Of a DNA stretch of 18,909 bases, positions 8,189-16,843 are shown in pieces (the first letter of the stretch is position 1; every line of letters begins with the position of its first letter). Source of the DNA: an uncultured Azospirillum sp. (GTDB lineage Bacteria > Pseudomonadota > Alphaproteobacteria > Azospirillales > Azospirillaceae); assembly GCF_946480385.1 (NCBI RefSeq), contig NZ_CAMLJP010000116.1, positions 1 to 18,909 of the forward strand, in the 5' to 3' direction. Position numbers and translations under genes: made by a program. The notes under the pieces were generated by a model that was given only the letters and a program-made list of their open reading frames with translations, was not told the origin of the DNA and did not search any database.

Positions 8189-11100
8189 TCACTCCGGCAG
8201 CACGCGCAACCGGGATGCGGCGGTGCGGGCGGACAGGTGGGGACGCTGCAGATCCTGGACCTGGGCGCCGGGGACCGCGAAGTCGCCGGGGGTCACGGCA
8301 CGGACCAGATAGACCAGCCGGAAGCGGGGAGCCGCCTTCGGCAGGTCGACCGCCGCCAGGAAGCGGTCGTCACGGAACTCGACGTTGCGGACGGCCGACA
8401 GCTCGCCCAGCCAGGACAGCTTGCCGAGCTGGCCGCTGTTGGCGAGGCGGACATTCTCGATCTCGAAGCCGGCCGGCAGCGGGTCGCTGACCAGCACCGA
8501 ATGGTCGAGCGGATCGCCGGTCTCGCCCTCCAGAGTCACCACCAGCAGATCATTGTGGCGGATGCCGGCCGGATCGACCGGACGGCCGGCCATGTCGAAC
8601 AGGCGGCGGCGGATGGTCATCCCCTGCTCCTCCGCGCCGGCCGGCTGGTCGGGCACGCCGGCGACCGACACGGTCTGCCGGACCTCGCCGCCGAGGTTGC
8701 GGATGGCGGGCGGGGCGGGCGGATCGACGGGCAGGATCTGCGGCTTGGCGTTCTCCACCGTCTGGTCGCCGATGGCGAGCTTCATCGGGGCGGCACGGTC
8801 GATCAGCGCCCTGGACGCGAGCAGCAGCCAAGCTTGCTCCTGCGGGTTGGTGGTGCGGACCGCGGCGAAGGTTTTGGCCACCCGCTCGCCCGCCTGGAAG
8901 ATGCGGTCGCGGTCCACCGCCCCGCTTTCGGCCATCAGCACCACCACGCCGGCCTCGTCGCGCAGGGAGGAGCCCTGGTCGCGCAGGCTGGCGGTCACCA
9001 TGCGGGCGCCGGTCAGCTTGGAGAAGGCCTCCGTCGCCCCCGGCTGGTCGCCCAGCACGGCGGTGGCGGCGGCGATCTGCGCCCGGCCGAAGTCGGTCTG
9101 CAGCCGGTCCCAATAGTTCTCGCGGAAATAGCGCACGGCGCCGGCGTCGATCATCTTCGCCCGCGCCAGCACATAGAGCGCATAGGCGCGGCCCGGCAGG
9201 TCGGCGGTCTCCACCCAGGCGTTGTCGATTGCCTGCTTCAGCCAGTCCAGACCCTTGCGATAGGGCTGGTCGGGGATGCGGTACCCGGCGGCCTTGGCCC
9301 GACCCAGCACATCGACGGCGTAGGCGGTCAGCCACGGATCCAGCTCACCCTTCGGCGACCATGCGGCGAAGGCGCCGTCGATTCGCTGAAAGGTCAGCAG
9401 CCGGTCGACGCTGCGCTGGACACGCGCCTTGATGCGGTCCTCCGGCGCGACGCCAAGGCCGGCCGCGATATCGCTCATCGACAGCAGCGGCAGGATGCGG
9501 CTGGCGGTCTGCTCCGCCCCGCCCGGTGCCGCGCGGTCGAGCGCGAAGAGAAGACCCGCCACGTCGAGGTCCGGCAGGGGAGCGACGACCGCCCCAACCG
9601 ATAGGGTTTCCGGCCGCAGGCCGGCGGTGATGTCGGCGGGGATGGTCAGGCTCTTGTCGGTCGGCAATGCGGCGGTGTTGCGGCGCGACACCGGCGGCGT
9701 TGCCGGGCGGACGGTCACGTCCCAGCGCCGGGTAACGCGGACGCCCTCCGGACCGGTGACGTCGAGCGTGACATGGCCCGATCCGACCGCGGTGGCGGTC
9801 AGCACCCGGCCGGCGGTCGCCCGCTTGCCGCGCGCCAGCTTCGGAACGGCCAACTCATTGCCGGACTCCGACTGGGCGATGGTGACGGCGCCTTCCGCGG
9901 TCAGGGTCATGGTGTAATCGCCGGACGGGCCATTCAGGTTGTCGAGCGACAGCAGGACCTGCGCCGAGTCGCCGGGGGCGAGGAAGCGCGGCAGCACGGC
10001 GTCGGCGACGACCGGATCCCGGACCAGCATCTGGCTTTCGGCATGGCCGATCCGCCCCTCGCTCCAGGCGACGGCCATCAGGCGCAGGCGCCCCTGAAAG
10101 TCGGGAAGGTCGAAGGGAACGGAGACCTTGCCGTCGGCCCCGACGGTCTGGATGCCGGAATAGAGCGAGACCACCCGCTCCGACTTGGGCGGCACCAGCC
10201 CGGCGATCTGGCGCAGGCGCGGCGTCGGCTGAACCGGCGGACGGGCGGCGTCCAGGCTGGCCGGGTCGATGAGGCGGCCATAGGAGTCGCGCAGTTCCAC
10301 CCTGAGCGGACGCTTGCGCAGGTAATGGCGGGCCGGATCGGGCGAGGGCTGGTCGGTCAGCTGCATCACCGATTCGTCGACGGCGGCGAGCGTGACGAAG
10401 GCCTGCTTGCCCTCGGCGACGCCGTCCACCGTGATGTCGGCGGTCATGGCGCGGCGCGGTTCCGTCTCCGCCGGGGCGGAGAGGCGGACGTCGAGGGTGC
10501 GCGGGGCCTTGTCCATCGCCAGCCAAGCGAGACCGACAGCGCGGCGCGGCGGCTTCTTCGACTGCGGGTCGGAGGTGGCGAAGGCGGTCGCCAGCACATG
10601 GGCGCCGCTGGTCCAGCCCAGCCCGACCGGGATTTCCAGGAAAGCGCCTTGGGTGCCGATGGCGCGGGTGACGGCATAGGAGACGCCACGGTCGGCCACG
10701 GCGACCAGAACCTGACTGTCATAGGGCGGCTTGACGAAGACCCAGGCGCTTTCCCCGGCGCGGTAGGCCGGCATCATCACCGAGACGTCGACGGAGTCCG
10801 GCCGCTCGCCGGCGGTCGGAGTCATCCACCAGCCGGCGGCGAAGCGGAAGCTGCTGGCGACGCCGGTCTTGGGATCGAACACCTCCAGCCGGTAACGCCC
10901 GGCGGTCACCGGGGTTTCGACCGAAACGGGCGCGCCGGCCTGGGCCGACAGCGAACCGCCGGTCACCCGCTGGTCCTTCACCGTGACCTTGTAGTCCCAG
11001 CGGCCGTTGGCCTCGTACCAGGAATAGTCGTACTCCTCCTCGAACAGCTCGTAGGAGAGGTCGGCGTGGTCGGTCGGCTTGCCGTCCGGACCCACGGCGA

Positions 11101-12970
11101 TGACGTCGAAGCCGGCGGTCGCCCCCTCCGGCACGCCGTCGCCTTCGAAGCGCGGCTTGATGCCGATGGCGAAGGACTGGTGGCGCACCGGCAGCACGAA
11201 GTCGCGGCCGACCGGACGGCCGCCAAGGTCGAACAGGGTGGCGCGCACCACCGCCTCCAGCGGACGGGTGCTGTCTGGCGGACGCGGCAGCTTGACCTTC
11301 AGGCGGGCCGAGCCGTTGGAATCGGTGATGAAGCCCGGCAGATCGGCGCGGGCCGGCTTCACGTCCTCCTGCACCAGACCGAAGTGATAGCCCGGCAGGT
11401 CGGGATAGGGGTTGGCGGCGGCGCGCAGCGTCACCGTCAGCTCGCCCGGCAGGCCGGAAGCCGGCGCGCCATAGAGATAGTGGCTGTCGAGCGCGATGTC
11501 GGCCTCGCCGTCGGACGCCAGCATCGTCGTCGGGGAGGCGAGCGCCACGTCCAGCCGCGGCGGCACGAAATCCTCCAGCAGGAACTCGGCCTTGCCGATG
11601 GCCGGGCCGTCAGGCTCGGCATGGGCGGTGACGATCCAGTTGCCGGGATAGGCGTTCATCGGCAGGTCGATGCGGGTGGCATAGCCGCCGGCCCCGCTGT
11701 CGGTCAGGCCGCGCCGCTCCACCTCGAAGCCGTCGGGGCGTAGGACGCGGATGGTCAGCTGCTTGCCGGCGGGCGGCGGGTTCAGGTCTGCGTCGCGCAG
11801 CAGCGCCGTCAACTGCACCGTCTCGCCCGGCCGGTAGATGCCGCGCTCGGTGTAGAGATAGGCGTCGAGGCCACCGGTGGCCGGGCGGACAATCGTGGCG
11901 GGCTTGTCCGGCGTTTCGGCCGGCGGAGCGCCGCCGGCGGTCAGGTCGAGAACGGCGAAGTCGCCGTCGCCGCGCGCGGCGAACAGCGCCTGCACCGGCT
12001 CCGCCCCGGCGGCGCGCAGGGCCGCGAGGTCGAAGCGGCCAAGCCCATCCTCGCCGGTCTGGACGCGGCCCAGCTCGGTGCCGTTGCGGGCGACCAGACG
12101 CAGCTCCACCCCGGCGGCCGGCGCGGCGCTCTGGACCGAGCGGGCGAAGACCACCAGCGAATCCTCGCCGAGAATGGTGTTGAGGCCGAGGTCGGAGACG
12201 ACGAACCACTGGGTCGCCTTGCGGTCCCAGCCGCCCGGCTTGATCTCGTCAGCACCGGCGACGGCGACATAGACGCCGGGCTCCAGCTTGCCCAGCACGG
12301 CGTCGATCGGGAAGGCGGTGGTGACGGTGCGGTTAGGCTGGTTGCCGATGCCGATCTCGCCGCGCCACACCTCCTGACCCGACTTGTCCAGGATCTCGCC
12401 GATGTCGTAATCGGTCATCTGCTGGGTGATGCGGCCGAAATAGATCTTCTCGACCAGCGCGCGGTCGGCAATGCGCAGCACCTGCAGCTTCGCCCGGTCC
12501 AGGTTGATCGAGCGCAGCGGCAGGCCGTCTGCCCCCACGCGCGGCAGGATGTAGCCGGCGCCGCGGAAGGCGAGCGACGGCTTGCGGTTGGGCACCTGCA
12601 CCTCGCGGGTGTCGGCGGCCGGCAGCCGCTTGCCGTCGGCGCCGGGAAGCCCGTCCTTCAGCGTGACGCGGTAGGTCTCGCCATGGTGCAGCCCCTCCAC
12701 GCAGAGCGTGCGGTCGCGGGCGATGGCGGCGCCGTCCACCGCCGGCTCCACCGCGACATAGTCGCGGTAGTTGACGGCGCGCGAGCGCTCCAGCCGGTCG
12801 GTGAAGGTGAAGCAGGCCTGTGGCGTATCGCGCTCCGCCACCACCTCGACGCTGGAGACGCCGAAAGGCACCGGCTCGGCCGGCGGGTCGGCGGCGAGGG
12901 TCTGGGATGCGGTGAACGTGCCGGAGCACGCGACAAGAACGGCACAGACACGCGCCAGCGCACGCAACAT
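8189..12970 (-). CDS. Bacterial alpha-2-macroglobulin family protein lacking the thioester cysteine
   Basis: This 1593-residue envelope protein is of the bacterial alpha-2-macroglobulin (protease-trap) type. The N-terminus MLRALARVCAVLVACSG is an export signal with a possible lipobox LVAC (Cys15), so it may be a lipoprotein. Cleavage after LAA (residue 27) is the alternative. The macroglobulin hallmark YTERGIYRPGETVQL lies in the N-terminal half. The segment SLYSGIQTVGADGKVSVPF and the helical thioester-type domain follow in the C-terminal half. Where thioester members have C-x-E-Q, this protein reads GGAEQ (residues 1150-1154), so Gly1151 replaces the cysteine and no covalent protease capture is expected, as in the E. 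coli YfaS class. The usual pbpC partner is absent: a terminator follows, and a histidine kinase gene lies 186 bp upstream. The start at 12970 was chosen for the signal peptide; the ribosome site is weak. An in-frame ATG at 13144 would bury the signal. Confidence 0.92.
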   Translation of the reverse strand: MLRALARVCAVLVACSGTFTASQTLAADPPAEPVPFGVSSVEVVAERDTPQACFTFTDRLERSRAVNYRDYVAVEPAVDGAAIARDRTLCVEGLHHGETYRVTLKDGLPGADGKRLPAADTREVQVPNRKPSLAFRGAGYILPRVGADGLPLRSINLDRAKLQVLRIADRALVEKIYFGRITQQMTDYDIGEILDKSGQEVWRGEIGIGNQPNRTVTTAFPIDAVLGKLEPGVYVAVAGADEIKPGGWDRKATQWFVVSDLGLNTILGEDSLVVFARSVQSAAPAAGVELRLVARNGTELGRVQTGEDGLGRFDLAALRAAGAEPVQALFAARGDGDFAVLDLTAGGAPPAETPDKPATIVRPATGGLDAYLYTERGIYRPGETVQLTALLRDADLNPPPAGKQLTIRVLRPDGFEVERRGLTDSGAGGYATRIDLPMNAYPGNWIVTAHAEPDGPAIGKAEFLLEDFVPPRLDVALASPTTMLASDGEADIALDSHYLYGAPASGLPGELTVTLRAAANPYPDLPGYHFGLVQEDVKPARADLPGFITDSNGSARLKVKLPRPPDSTRPLEAVVRATLFDLGGRPVGRDFVLPVRHQSFAIGIKPRFEGDGVPEGATAGFDVIAVGPDGKPTDHADLSYELFEEEYDYSWYEANGRWDYKVTVKDQRVTGGSLSAQAGAPVSVETPVTAGRYRLEVFDPKTGVASSFRFAAGWWMTPTAGERPDSVDVSVMMPAYRAGESAWVFVKPPYDSQVLVAVADRGVSYAVTRAIGTQGAFLEIPVGLGWTSGAHVLATAFATSDPQSKKPPRRAVGLAWLAMDKAPRTLDVRLSAPAETEPRRAMTADITVDGVAEGKQAFVTLAAVDESVMQLTDQPSPDPARHYLRKRPLRVELRDSYGRLIDPASLDAARPPVQPTPRLRQIAGLVPPKSERVVSLYSGIQTVGADGKVSVPFDLPDFQGRLRLMAVAWSEGRIGHAESQMLVRDPVVADAVLPRFLAPGDSAQVLLSLDNLNGPSGDYTMTLTAEGAVTIAQSESGNELAVPKLARGKRATAGRVLTATAVGSGHVTLDVTGPEGVRVTRRWDVTVRPATPPVSRRNTAALPTDKSLTIPADITAGLRPETLSVGAVVAPLPDLDVAGLLFALDRAAPGGAEQTASRILPLLSMSDIAAGLGVAPEDRIKARVQRSVDRLLTFQRIDGAFAAWSPKGELDPWLTAYAVDVLGRAKAAGYRIPDQPYRKGLDWLKQAIDNAWVETADLPGRAYALYVLARAKMIDAGAVRYFRENYWDRLQTDFGRAQIAAATAVLGDQPGATEAFSKLTGARMVTASLRDQGSSLRDEAGVVVLMAESGAVDRDRIFQAGERVAKTFAAVRTTNPQEQAWLLLASRALIDRAAPMKLAIGDQTVENAKPQILPVDPPAPPAIRNLGGEVRQTVSVAGVPDQPAGAEEQGMTIRRRLFDMAGRPVDPAGIRHNDLLVVTLEGETGDPLDHSVLVSDPLPAGFEIENVRLANSGQLGKLSWLGELSAVRNVEFRDDRFLAAVDLPKAAPRFRLVYLVRAVTPGDFAVPGAQVQDLQRPHLSARTAASRLRVLPE

Positions 12971-13156
12971 TCTGGACAGGCCCCAATTCCGCGGGTGGGT
13001 CCGGAAGCACGCGGCCGGGGACAGCCCTGGCGTCGGCTCGGACCTGGACAAAACCGGCGCGGAGTATGCCCAAGCGGCGGGGGTTTCGCCATGGCTTTGC
13101 GGCACCGCCGCGAAGATCGCTTTGGTTGCGGGCCGGATCGGCAATGGACTGGCGGG

Positions 13157-14815
13157 TCAGGCCGCGAATTCCAGGGTGATCTGGCTGCCCTGGCCGGGGC
13201 GGCTGTCGATGCGGAGGCTGCCGCCATGCGCCTCGATCAGCGACTTGACGATGGGCAGGCCGAGACCGGTGCCGCGGCCGGGATGGGTGGTGAGGGCGGA
13301 GGTCTGGCCGAAGGGGATCGAGGCCTGGCGCAGTTCCTCCGCCGTCATGCCGATGCCGTTGTCGGTGACGCGGACGATGCAGCGGCCATGGACCCCGCGC
13401 CCGACGCTGACCAGCACGCGCCCGTTCTCCGGGGTGAATTTCAGGGCGTTGCCCAGCAGGTTCAGCAGCATCTGCTTCAGCGCCCGCTCGTCCGCCCGCA
13501 CCAGGGCCGGGGTCGGCGGGCGGTTGATCTCCAGCCGGATCGACTTCTGTTCCGCCTGGGGGGTGACGATGCGGATGGCCCATTCGGCGGCGGCGACGGG
13601 GTCGACCTCCTCCATCAGCAGGGCGGATTTGCCGGCCTGGAGCCGCGACAGATCGAGGATGTCGTCGATCAGCGTCAGCAGATGCTGGCCGGAGGCGTGA
13701 ATGTCGCCGGCATAGTCGGCATAGCGGTCGCCGGCATCCGGTCCGAACATCCGGTCCTTGATGATCTCGGAAAAGCCGATGATGGCATTCAGCGGCGTCC
13801 GCAGTTCGTGACTGACGCGGGCCAGGAAATCGCGGTTGACCGCCAGCGCCTCCGCCAGCCGCTCGGCATTGCGGTGCTGGACCAGCAGCAGGGCGGCGAC
13901 CAGCAGGACCGAGATGCTGAGCAGGGCGGCGATGATCCGCATCTGTCCACGGAACCCGGCGACCGCGGCCTCGATATCGGTCACGGCGATGCCGACGCTG
14001 AGGATCAGCGGATAGCCTTCCACCGGACGGTAGGCGTAGGCGCGCCGGAAGCCGTCGGCGATGCTGTCCTGCCAATAGATGCCGGTCGGCGACCGCCGCA
14101 CCGCTTCCCACAGGGCCGAGCCGGAGATGGACAGCCCGATGGCGTCGTGCCCGTCCTTGGAGCCGCGGGCGCGGATGATCCGGTCGACGCCGACCAGGGT
14201 CACCACCCCGTTGCGGCCGACATCGGCCTGCCGGTAGAAGCCCGAGAGATAGCCGGGATCGATGTTGGCGACCACCACCCCGGCGAAGCCGCCGGCGGCA
14301 TCGTCGAGGCGGCGGGACAGGCGCAGCAGCGGCCGGCCGGTCGCCGATGCGGCGGAGGGCGGACCGACGGTCATCCGGTCCCGCCCCTCCATCCGGTGAT
14401 AGGCGAGCAGGCCCTCATCCTCCAGCCTTTCGGGGGGCCCGCCTCCCTGGCTGCGGAAGAGCTGGGCACCGTCGGGGCCGAAGACCGAGACGTGATGAAT
14501 CAGGGCGGTGTCATAGAGCCCGTCGTCGACGATGCGGCGGGCACGAGCCAGTCCGCCATCGGCATAGCGCTCGGCGAAGGAGCGGAGCGTGGTGTCGACA
14601 TCGTGCAGGGTGCGGCTGGTGCTGCTTTCATAGGCACGGGCCGTCGCTTCGGCATTCGCCAGCGCGTCCCGCGTCTGGGTTTCCAGCATGGATGCGGCCA
14701 TCACGACATAGCCGCCCCACACCCCGACAATCGCCAGGGCGGCGGCCGTCAGGACGCCAAACCGGAAAGATGGGCTCCGGAAGGACGGCGTCCTGATGGC
14801 CGGGAACCGTGGCAT
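13157..14815 (-). CDS. Membrane-bound sensor histidine kinase (orphan)
   Basis: This is a 552-residue inner-membrane sensor kinase. Transmembrane helix 1 is at about residues 19-41 and helix 2 at 292-312. They enclose a roughly 250-residue periplasmic sensor of probable double-Cache type, for which I cannot name a ligand. No HAMP domain separates helix 2 from the dimerisation domain. The phospho-acceptor is His336 in FLARVSHELRTPLNAI. The ATP-binding domain shows the N box LLNLLGNALKF (Asn456), DNGIGM (485-490), GRGTGLGLPIVKSL (from 513) and GQGS. The ATG at 14815 has GGAGGG eight bases upstream; a TTG at 14848 is less likely. No response regulator gene lies in the window, so its partner is elsewhere. 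The macroglobulin gene follows 186 bp downstream on the same strand, which hints at, but does not prove, a link to envelope stress. Confidence 0.93.
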   Translation of the reverse strand: MPRFPAIRTPSFRSPSFRFGVLTAAALAIVGVWGGYVVMAASMLETQTRDALANAEATARAYESSTSRTLHDVDTTLRSFAERYADGGLARARRIVDDGLYDTALIHHVSVFGPDGAQLFRSQGGGPPERLEDEGLLAYHRMEGRDRMTVGPPSAASATGRPLLRLSRRLDDAAGGFAGVVVANIDPGYLSGFYRQADVGRNGVVTLVGVDRIIRARGSKDGHDAIGLSISGSALWEAVRRSPTGIYWQDSIADGFRRAYAYRPVEGYPLILSVGIAVTDIEAAVAGFRGQMRIIAALLSISVLLVAALLLVQHRNAERLAEALAVNRDFLARVSHELRTPLNAIIGFSEIIKDRMFGPDAGDRYADYAGDIHASGQHLLTLIDDILDLSRLQAGKSALLMEEVDPVAAAEWAIRIVTPQAEQKSIRLEINRPPTPALVRADERALKQMLLNLLGNALKFTPENGRVLVSVGRGVHGRCIVRVTDNGIGMTAEELRQASIPFGQTSALTTHPGRGTGLGLPIVKSLIEAHGGSLRIDSRPGQGSQITLEFAA

Positions 14816-14890
14816 ACCCTGCCCTCCGCCGTTCCACCACTTCTCCAACCGATCCGCTGCAGCGGGCGATGACCGGCCGAGGAAGGACCA

Positions 14891-14921
14891 ATCATCGCGC
14901 CGACAGGTTAAAACTTGTCAA
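14891..14921 (-). promoter_or_regulatory. Putative promoter and dyad operator before the histidine kinase gene
   Basis: A dyad GACAgGTTaaAACtTGTC occupies 14902-14919 (14 of 18 positions symmetric). On the minus strand its right arm overlaps a perfect TTGACA -35 box (14921-14916). A GATGAT follows 19 bp later (14896-14891), giving a long spacer and only a fair -10 box. The position, about 75 bp before the kinase ATG, suits a regulated promoter. The binding protein is unknown. Confidence 0.35.
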
Positions 14922-14965
14922 ACATCCGGATAATCCGCATCGACAACTTTACTGGACGTAAAGCT

Positions 14966-16129
14966 TTATTCGCTTACGAAGCGTTTCCGCAGTCGGTCGA
15001 TGGCCTCGTCGAGCACTTCATCCCGTTTGGAGAAGCAGAAGCGCACGACGTTCGTCGGCGCGTTCTCCACGAAGAAGGCGCTGACCGGGATGGCGGCGAC
15101 CTTCGCCTCCGCCACCAGCCAGCGGCAGAAGGCCTGATCGTCACCGTCGAAGCCGAAGCGGGAAATGTCGGCGGCGACGAAATAGGTGCCGGCGCTGGGC
15201 AACACGTCGAAGCCGACCGCGGCGAGGCCGGCCGACAGCCGGTCGCGCTTGGCCTGCAGCCCGGCGGCGAGCCCGGTGAAATAGCCCTCCTCCTTGCCCA
15301 GCCCGAAGGCGACGGCGGTCTGCAGGTTCGGCGGGGTGGTGAAGGTCAGGAACTGGTGGGCCTTCGCCACAGGCTGCAGCAGATGCGGGGCGGCGGTGAC
15401 GTAGCCGACCTTCCAGCCGGTCAGCGAGAAGGTCTTACCGGCCGAGCCGATCTTCAGGCAGCGGTCGCGCATGCCCGGCAGGGTCATCAGCGGGATGTGG
15501 CGGCGGCCGTCGAAGACGATGTGCTCGTACACCTCGTCGCAGACGGCCAGCGCGTCGTGGCGCTGCACGAACTCGGCGATCAGCTCCAGCTCCGCCCGGT
15601 CGAAGACCTTGGCGGCGGGGTTCAACGGGTCGTTGATGAGGACAAGCTTGGTGCGGGGGGAGAAGGCGGCCTCCAGATCGGCGCGGCTGAAGCTCCAGTC
15701 CGGCGCCTTCAGCGAGACGAAGCGCGGCACGCCGCCAGCCAGCCGGACGATCGGCAGGTAGCTGTCGTACATCGGCTGGAACAGCACGACCTCGTCGCCC
15801 GGGTTGATGAGGCCGAGCAGGCAGGCGGTCAGCGCCTCGGTCGCACCGGAGGTGACCATCGTCTCGGTCTTCCAGTCGACGTCGAGACCATAGAAACGGC
15901 CGGCGTGGGCGGCCAGCGCCTGACGCAGCTCGGGCGTGCCCATCATCGACGGGTACTGGTTCCACCCGTTCAGCAGCGCGTCGGCCGCGGTCTGCAGCAC
16001 GTCGGCCGGCCCGCGGTCATCGGGGAACCCCTGGCCCAGGTTGATCGCGCCATGCTCCTCCGACAGGCGGGACATGACCTCGAAAATGGTGGTGCCATAG
16101 CTGGACAGCAGCGCGTTGCCCGACTTCAC
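14966..16129 (-). CDS. PLP-dependent aminotransferase, class I/II
   Basis: This is a 387-residue fold-type I aminotransferase. The pyridoxal phosphate lysine is Lys232 in IGSAGKTFSLTGWKVGY. The cofactor-binding aspartate and tyrosine are in CDEVYEH (Asp198, Tyr201), and the N-terminal substrate segment is INLGQGFPDD. The style is closest to the methionine/kynurenine/glutamine transaminase group (YbdL- and KAT-like), but the amino donor cannot be assigned. Two common motifs are altered: the usual NPTGK is NPAAK (170-174), and the phosphate-binding Arg of TGWR is Lys240. The start is GTG at 16129, with GGAGG seven bases upstream. Upstream lie two hairpin repeats, and 352 bp away is the PGPGW gene on the same strand. 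A weak hairpin (CTTTACtggacGTAAAG, 14947-14963), just after the stop, has no T-run. Confidence 0.92.
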   Translation of the reverse strand: MKSGNALLSSYGTTIFEVMSRLSEEHGAINLGQGFPDDRGPADVLQTAADALLNGWNQYPSMMGTPELRQALAAHAGRFYGLDVDWKTETMVTSGATEALTACLLGLINPGDEVVLFQPMYDSYLPIVRLAGGVPRFVSLKAPDWSFSRADLEAAFSPRTKLVLINDPLNPAAKVFDRAELELIAEFVQRHDALAVCDEVYEHIVFDGRRHIPLMTLPGMRDRCLKIGSAGKTFSLTGWKVGYVTAAPHLLQPVAKAHQFLTFTTPPNLQTAVAFGLGKEEGYFTGLAAGLQAKRDRLSAGLAAVGFDVLPSAGTYFVAADISRFGFDGDDQAFCRWLVAEAKVAAIPVSAFFVENAPTNVVRFCFSKRDEVLDEAIDRLRKRFVSE

Positions 16130-16223
16130 CGGAAGACCTCCTCATGCGAACGGACGCACAAGATGGATGCTGCGGGGCGACGCTGTCCAGTGCCCGCTTC
16201 CGCAGGGCAGACCACGGGCGGGC

Positions 16224-16280
16224 GGTGGACCGTTTGGAACAGTGTGAAACACTTTTCCGGGGATGTTCCACCGTTCCACC
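16224..16280. repeat. Hairpin repeat, copy 1
   Basis: The 50-bp core (16231-16280) matches copy 2 at 42 of 50 positions and lies exactly 90 bp from it. Its fold is nested: GGTGGA (16224-16229) with TCCACC (16275-16280), TGGAACA (16235-16241) with TGTTCCA (16264-16270), and AGTGT (16241-16245) with ACACT (16249-16253) around a GAA loop. Base 16241 is shared by the two inner stems, so only one can use it. The hexamer GTTCCA or its complement occurs three times. Confidence 0.8.
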
Positions 16281-16312
16281 GGGCATGCCGATGATGGTCG
16301 TACGGAGGCTGC

Positions 16313-16370
16313 GAACGGAACGTTTGGAACAGCGTGAAACGGCTTTCCGGCGGTGTTCCACTGTTCAACC
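16313..16370. repeat. Hairpin repeat, copy 2
   Basis: The 50-bp core (16321-16370) is the second copy of the repeat. TGGAACA (16325-16331) pairs with TGTTCCA (16354-16360), conserved exactly. The inner stem around GAA changes to CGT/ACG, a T-to-C change on one side matched by A-to-G on the other, so pairing is kept. Outside it, GAAC (16313-16316) can pair with GTTC (16363-16366). Confidence 0.8.
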
Positions 16371-16481
16371 GGCTGGACATGCTGCCCCCCTCGCGACTGG
16401 AAACGCGCACGTCCATTCCTATCACCGGCGGGGCCGGGAGATAAGAGTCTGCGGGAAAACCGGGAGGGAAAGCCGGACGGA

Positions 16482-16772
16482 TCAGCCGCCGTGCATCTTG
16501 CGCAGGCGGCGGGCGCGCAGCTTCTGGCGGATGCGCTCGATCGGACTGAACATGCGGGGATAGCGGCGCTTGGACCGCACGAACAGGCGGCGGGCGTCGG
16601 CGGAGTTGCGCAGCACCAGCACGCCGCCCAGCAGCATCACCGGCAGCCCGCCCGGACCGGGCAAGGGAGCGATCAGCAGGCCGAGCAGGATGATGGTGCA
16701 TCCGGCGCCGATCAGGGCCAGCTGACGCACGCGCGCGAAAGACAGCGTCTGGGCGGTATCGGGGGGACTCAT
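16482..16772 (-). CDS. PGPGW-family small transmembrane protein
   Basis: This 96-residue membrane protein has a helix at about residues 17-35 and a second hydrophobic segment at 43-55. They are joined by LIAPLPGPGGLPVMLLGG, the signature of the PGPGW putative transmembrane family. The final tryptophan is replaced by Gly-Leu here. A strongly basic tail follows (RRLFVRSKRRYPRMFSPIER to the end), with 13 Arg/Lys in the last 36 residues, predicted cytoplasmic. Family function is unknown. The start is uncertain: ATG 16772 is used, but ATG 16793 would add seven residues, and neither has a good ribosome site. The gene is divergent from the glutathione transferase gene. Confidence 0.8.
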   Translation of the reverse strand: MSPPDTAQTLSFARVRQLALIGAGCTIILLGLLIAPLPGPGGLPVMLLGGVLVLRNSADARRLFVRSKRRYPRMFSPIERIRQKLRARRLRKMHGG

Positions 16773-16843
16773 CTGCGGTTCGCCGGGCTCCATGCTTCGC
16801 GTACGCCTGCATATGGGTCGGGAGGGACGGGTCGAAAAGGGCA

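Larger units (their letters stand above)
16130..16481. other. Intergenic region carrying two hairpin repeats
   Basis: This 352-bp gap lies between two minus-strand genes. Its centre is filled by the two 90-bp-spaced repeats. The remaining parts, 16130-16222 and 16371-16481, show no coding region, RNA gene or clear promoter. Frames that run through the repeats look like chance frames in GC-rich DNA. Confidence 0.5.

Noticed and set aside
8048..11743. Long plus-strand open frames opposite the macroglobulin gene (for example 8048-9604 and 9773-11743)
   Set aside because: They lie antisense to a protein with clear family motifs, are rich in Gly/Arg/Ala/His as expected of GC-rich shadow frames, and match no known domain.
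12971..13156. Separate promoter for the macroglobulin gene in the 186-bp gap after the kinase gene
   Set aside because: The best candidate pairs a weak TGGCGA with CATACT. This is too poor to list, so co-transcription with the kinase remains equally possible.
12683..14872. A 729-residue plus-strand frame opposite the histidine kinase gene
   Set aside because: It is antisense to a complete kinase with all catalytic motifs, its composition (Gly, Ala, Asp, Gln repeats) is that of a shadow frame, and no ribosome site is seen.
14947..14963. Hairpin CTTTACtggacGTAAAG after the aminotransferase gene as a terminator
   Set aside because: The stem is only six pairs, partly AT, and no T-run follows on the minus strand.
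16265..16276. GTTC repeats resembling the alphaproteobacterial LexA box
   Set aside because: The known box is GTTC-N7-GTTC. Here the spacing is four bases in both copies, and no SOS gene is adjacent.
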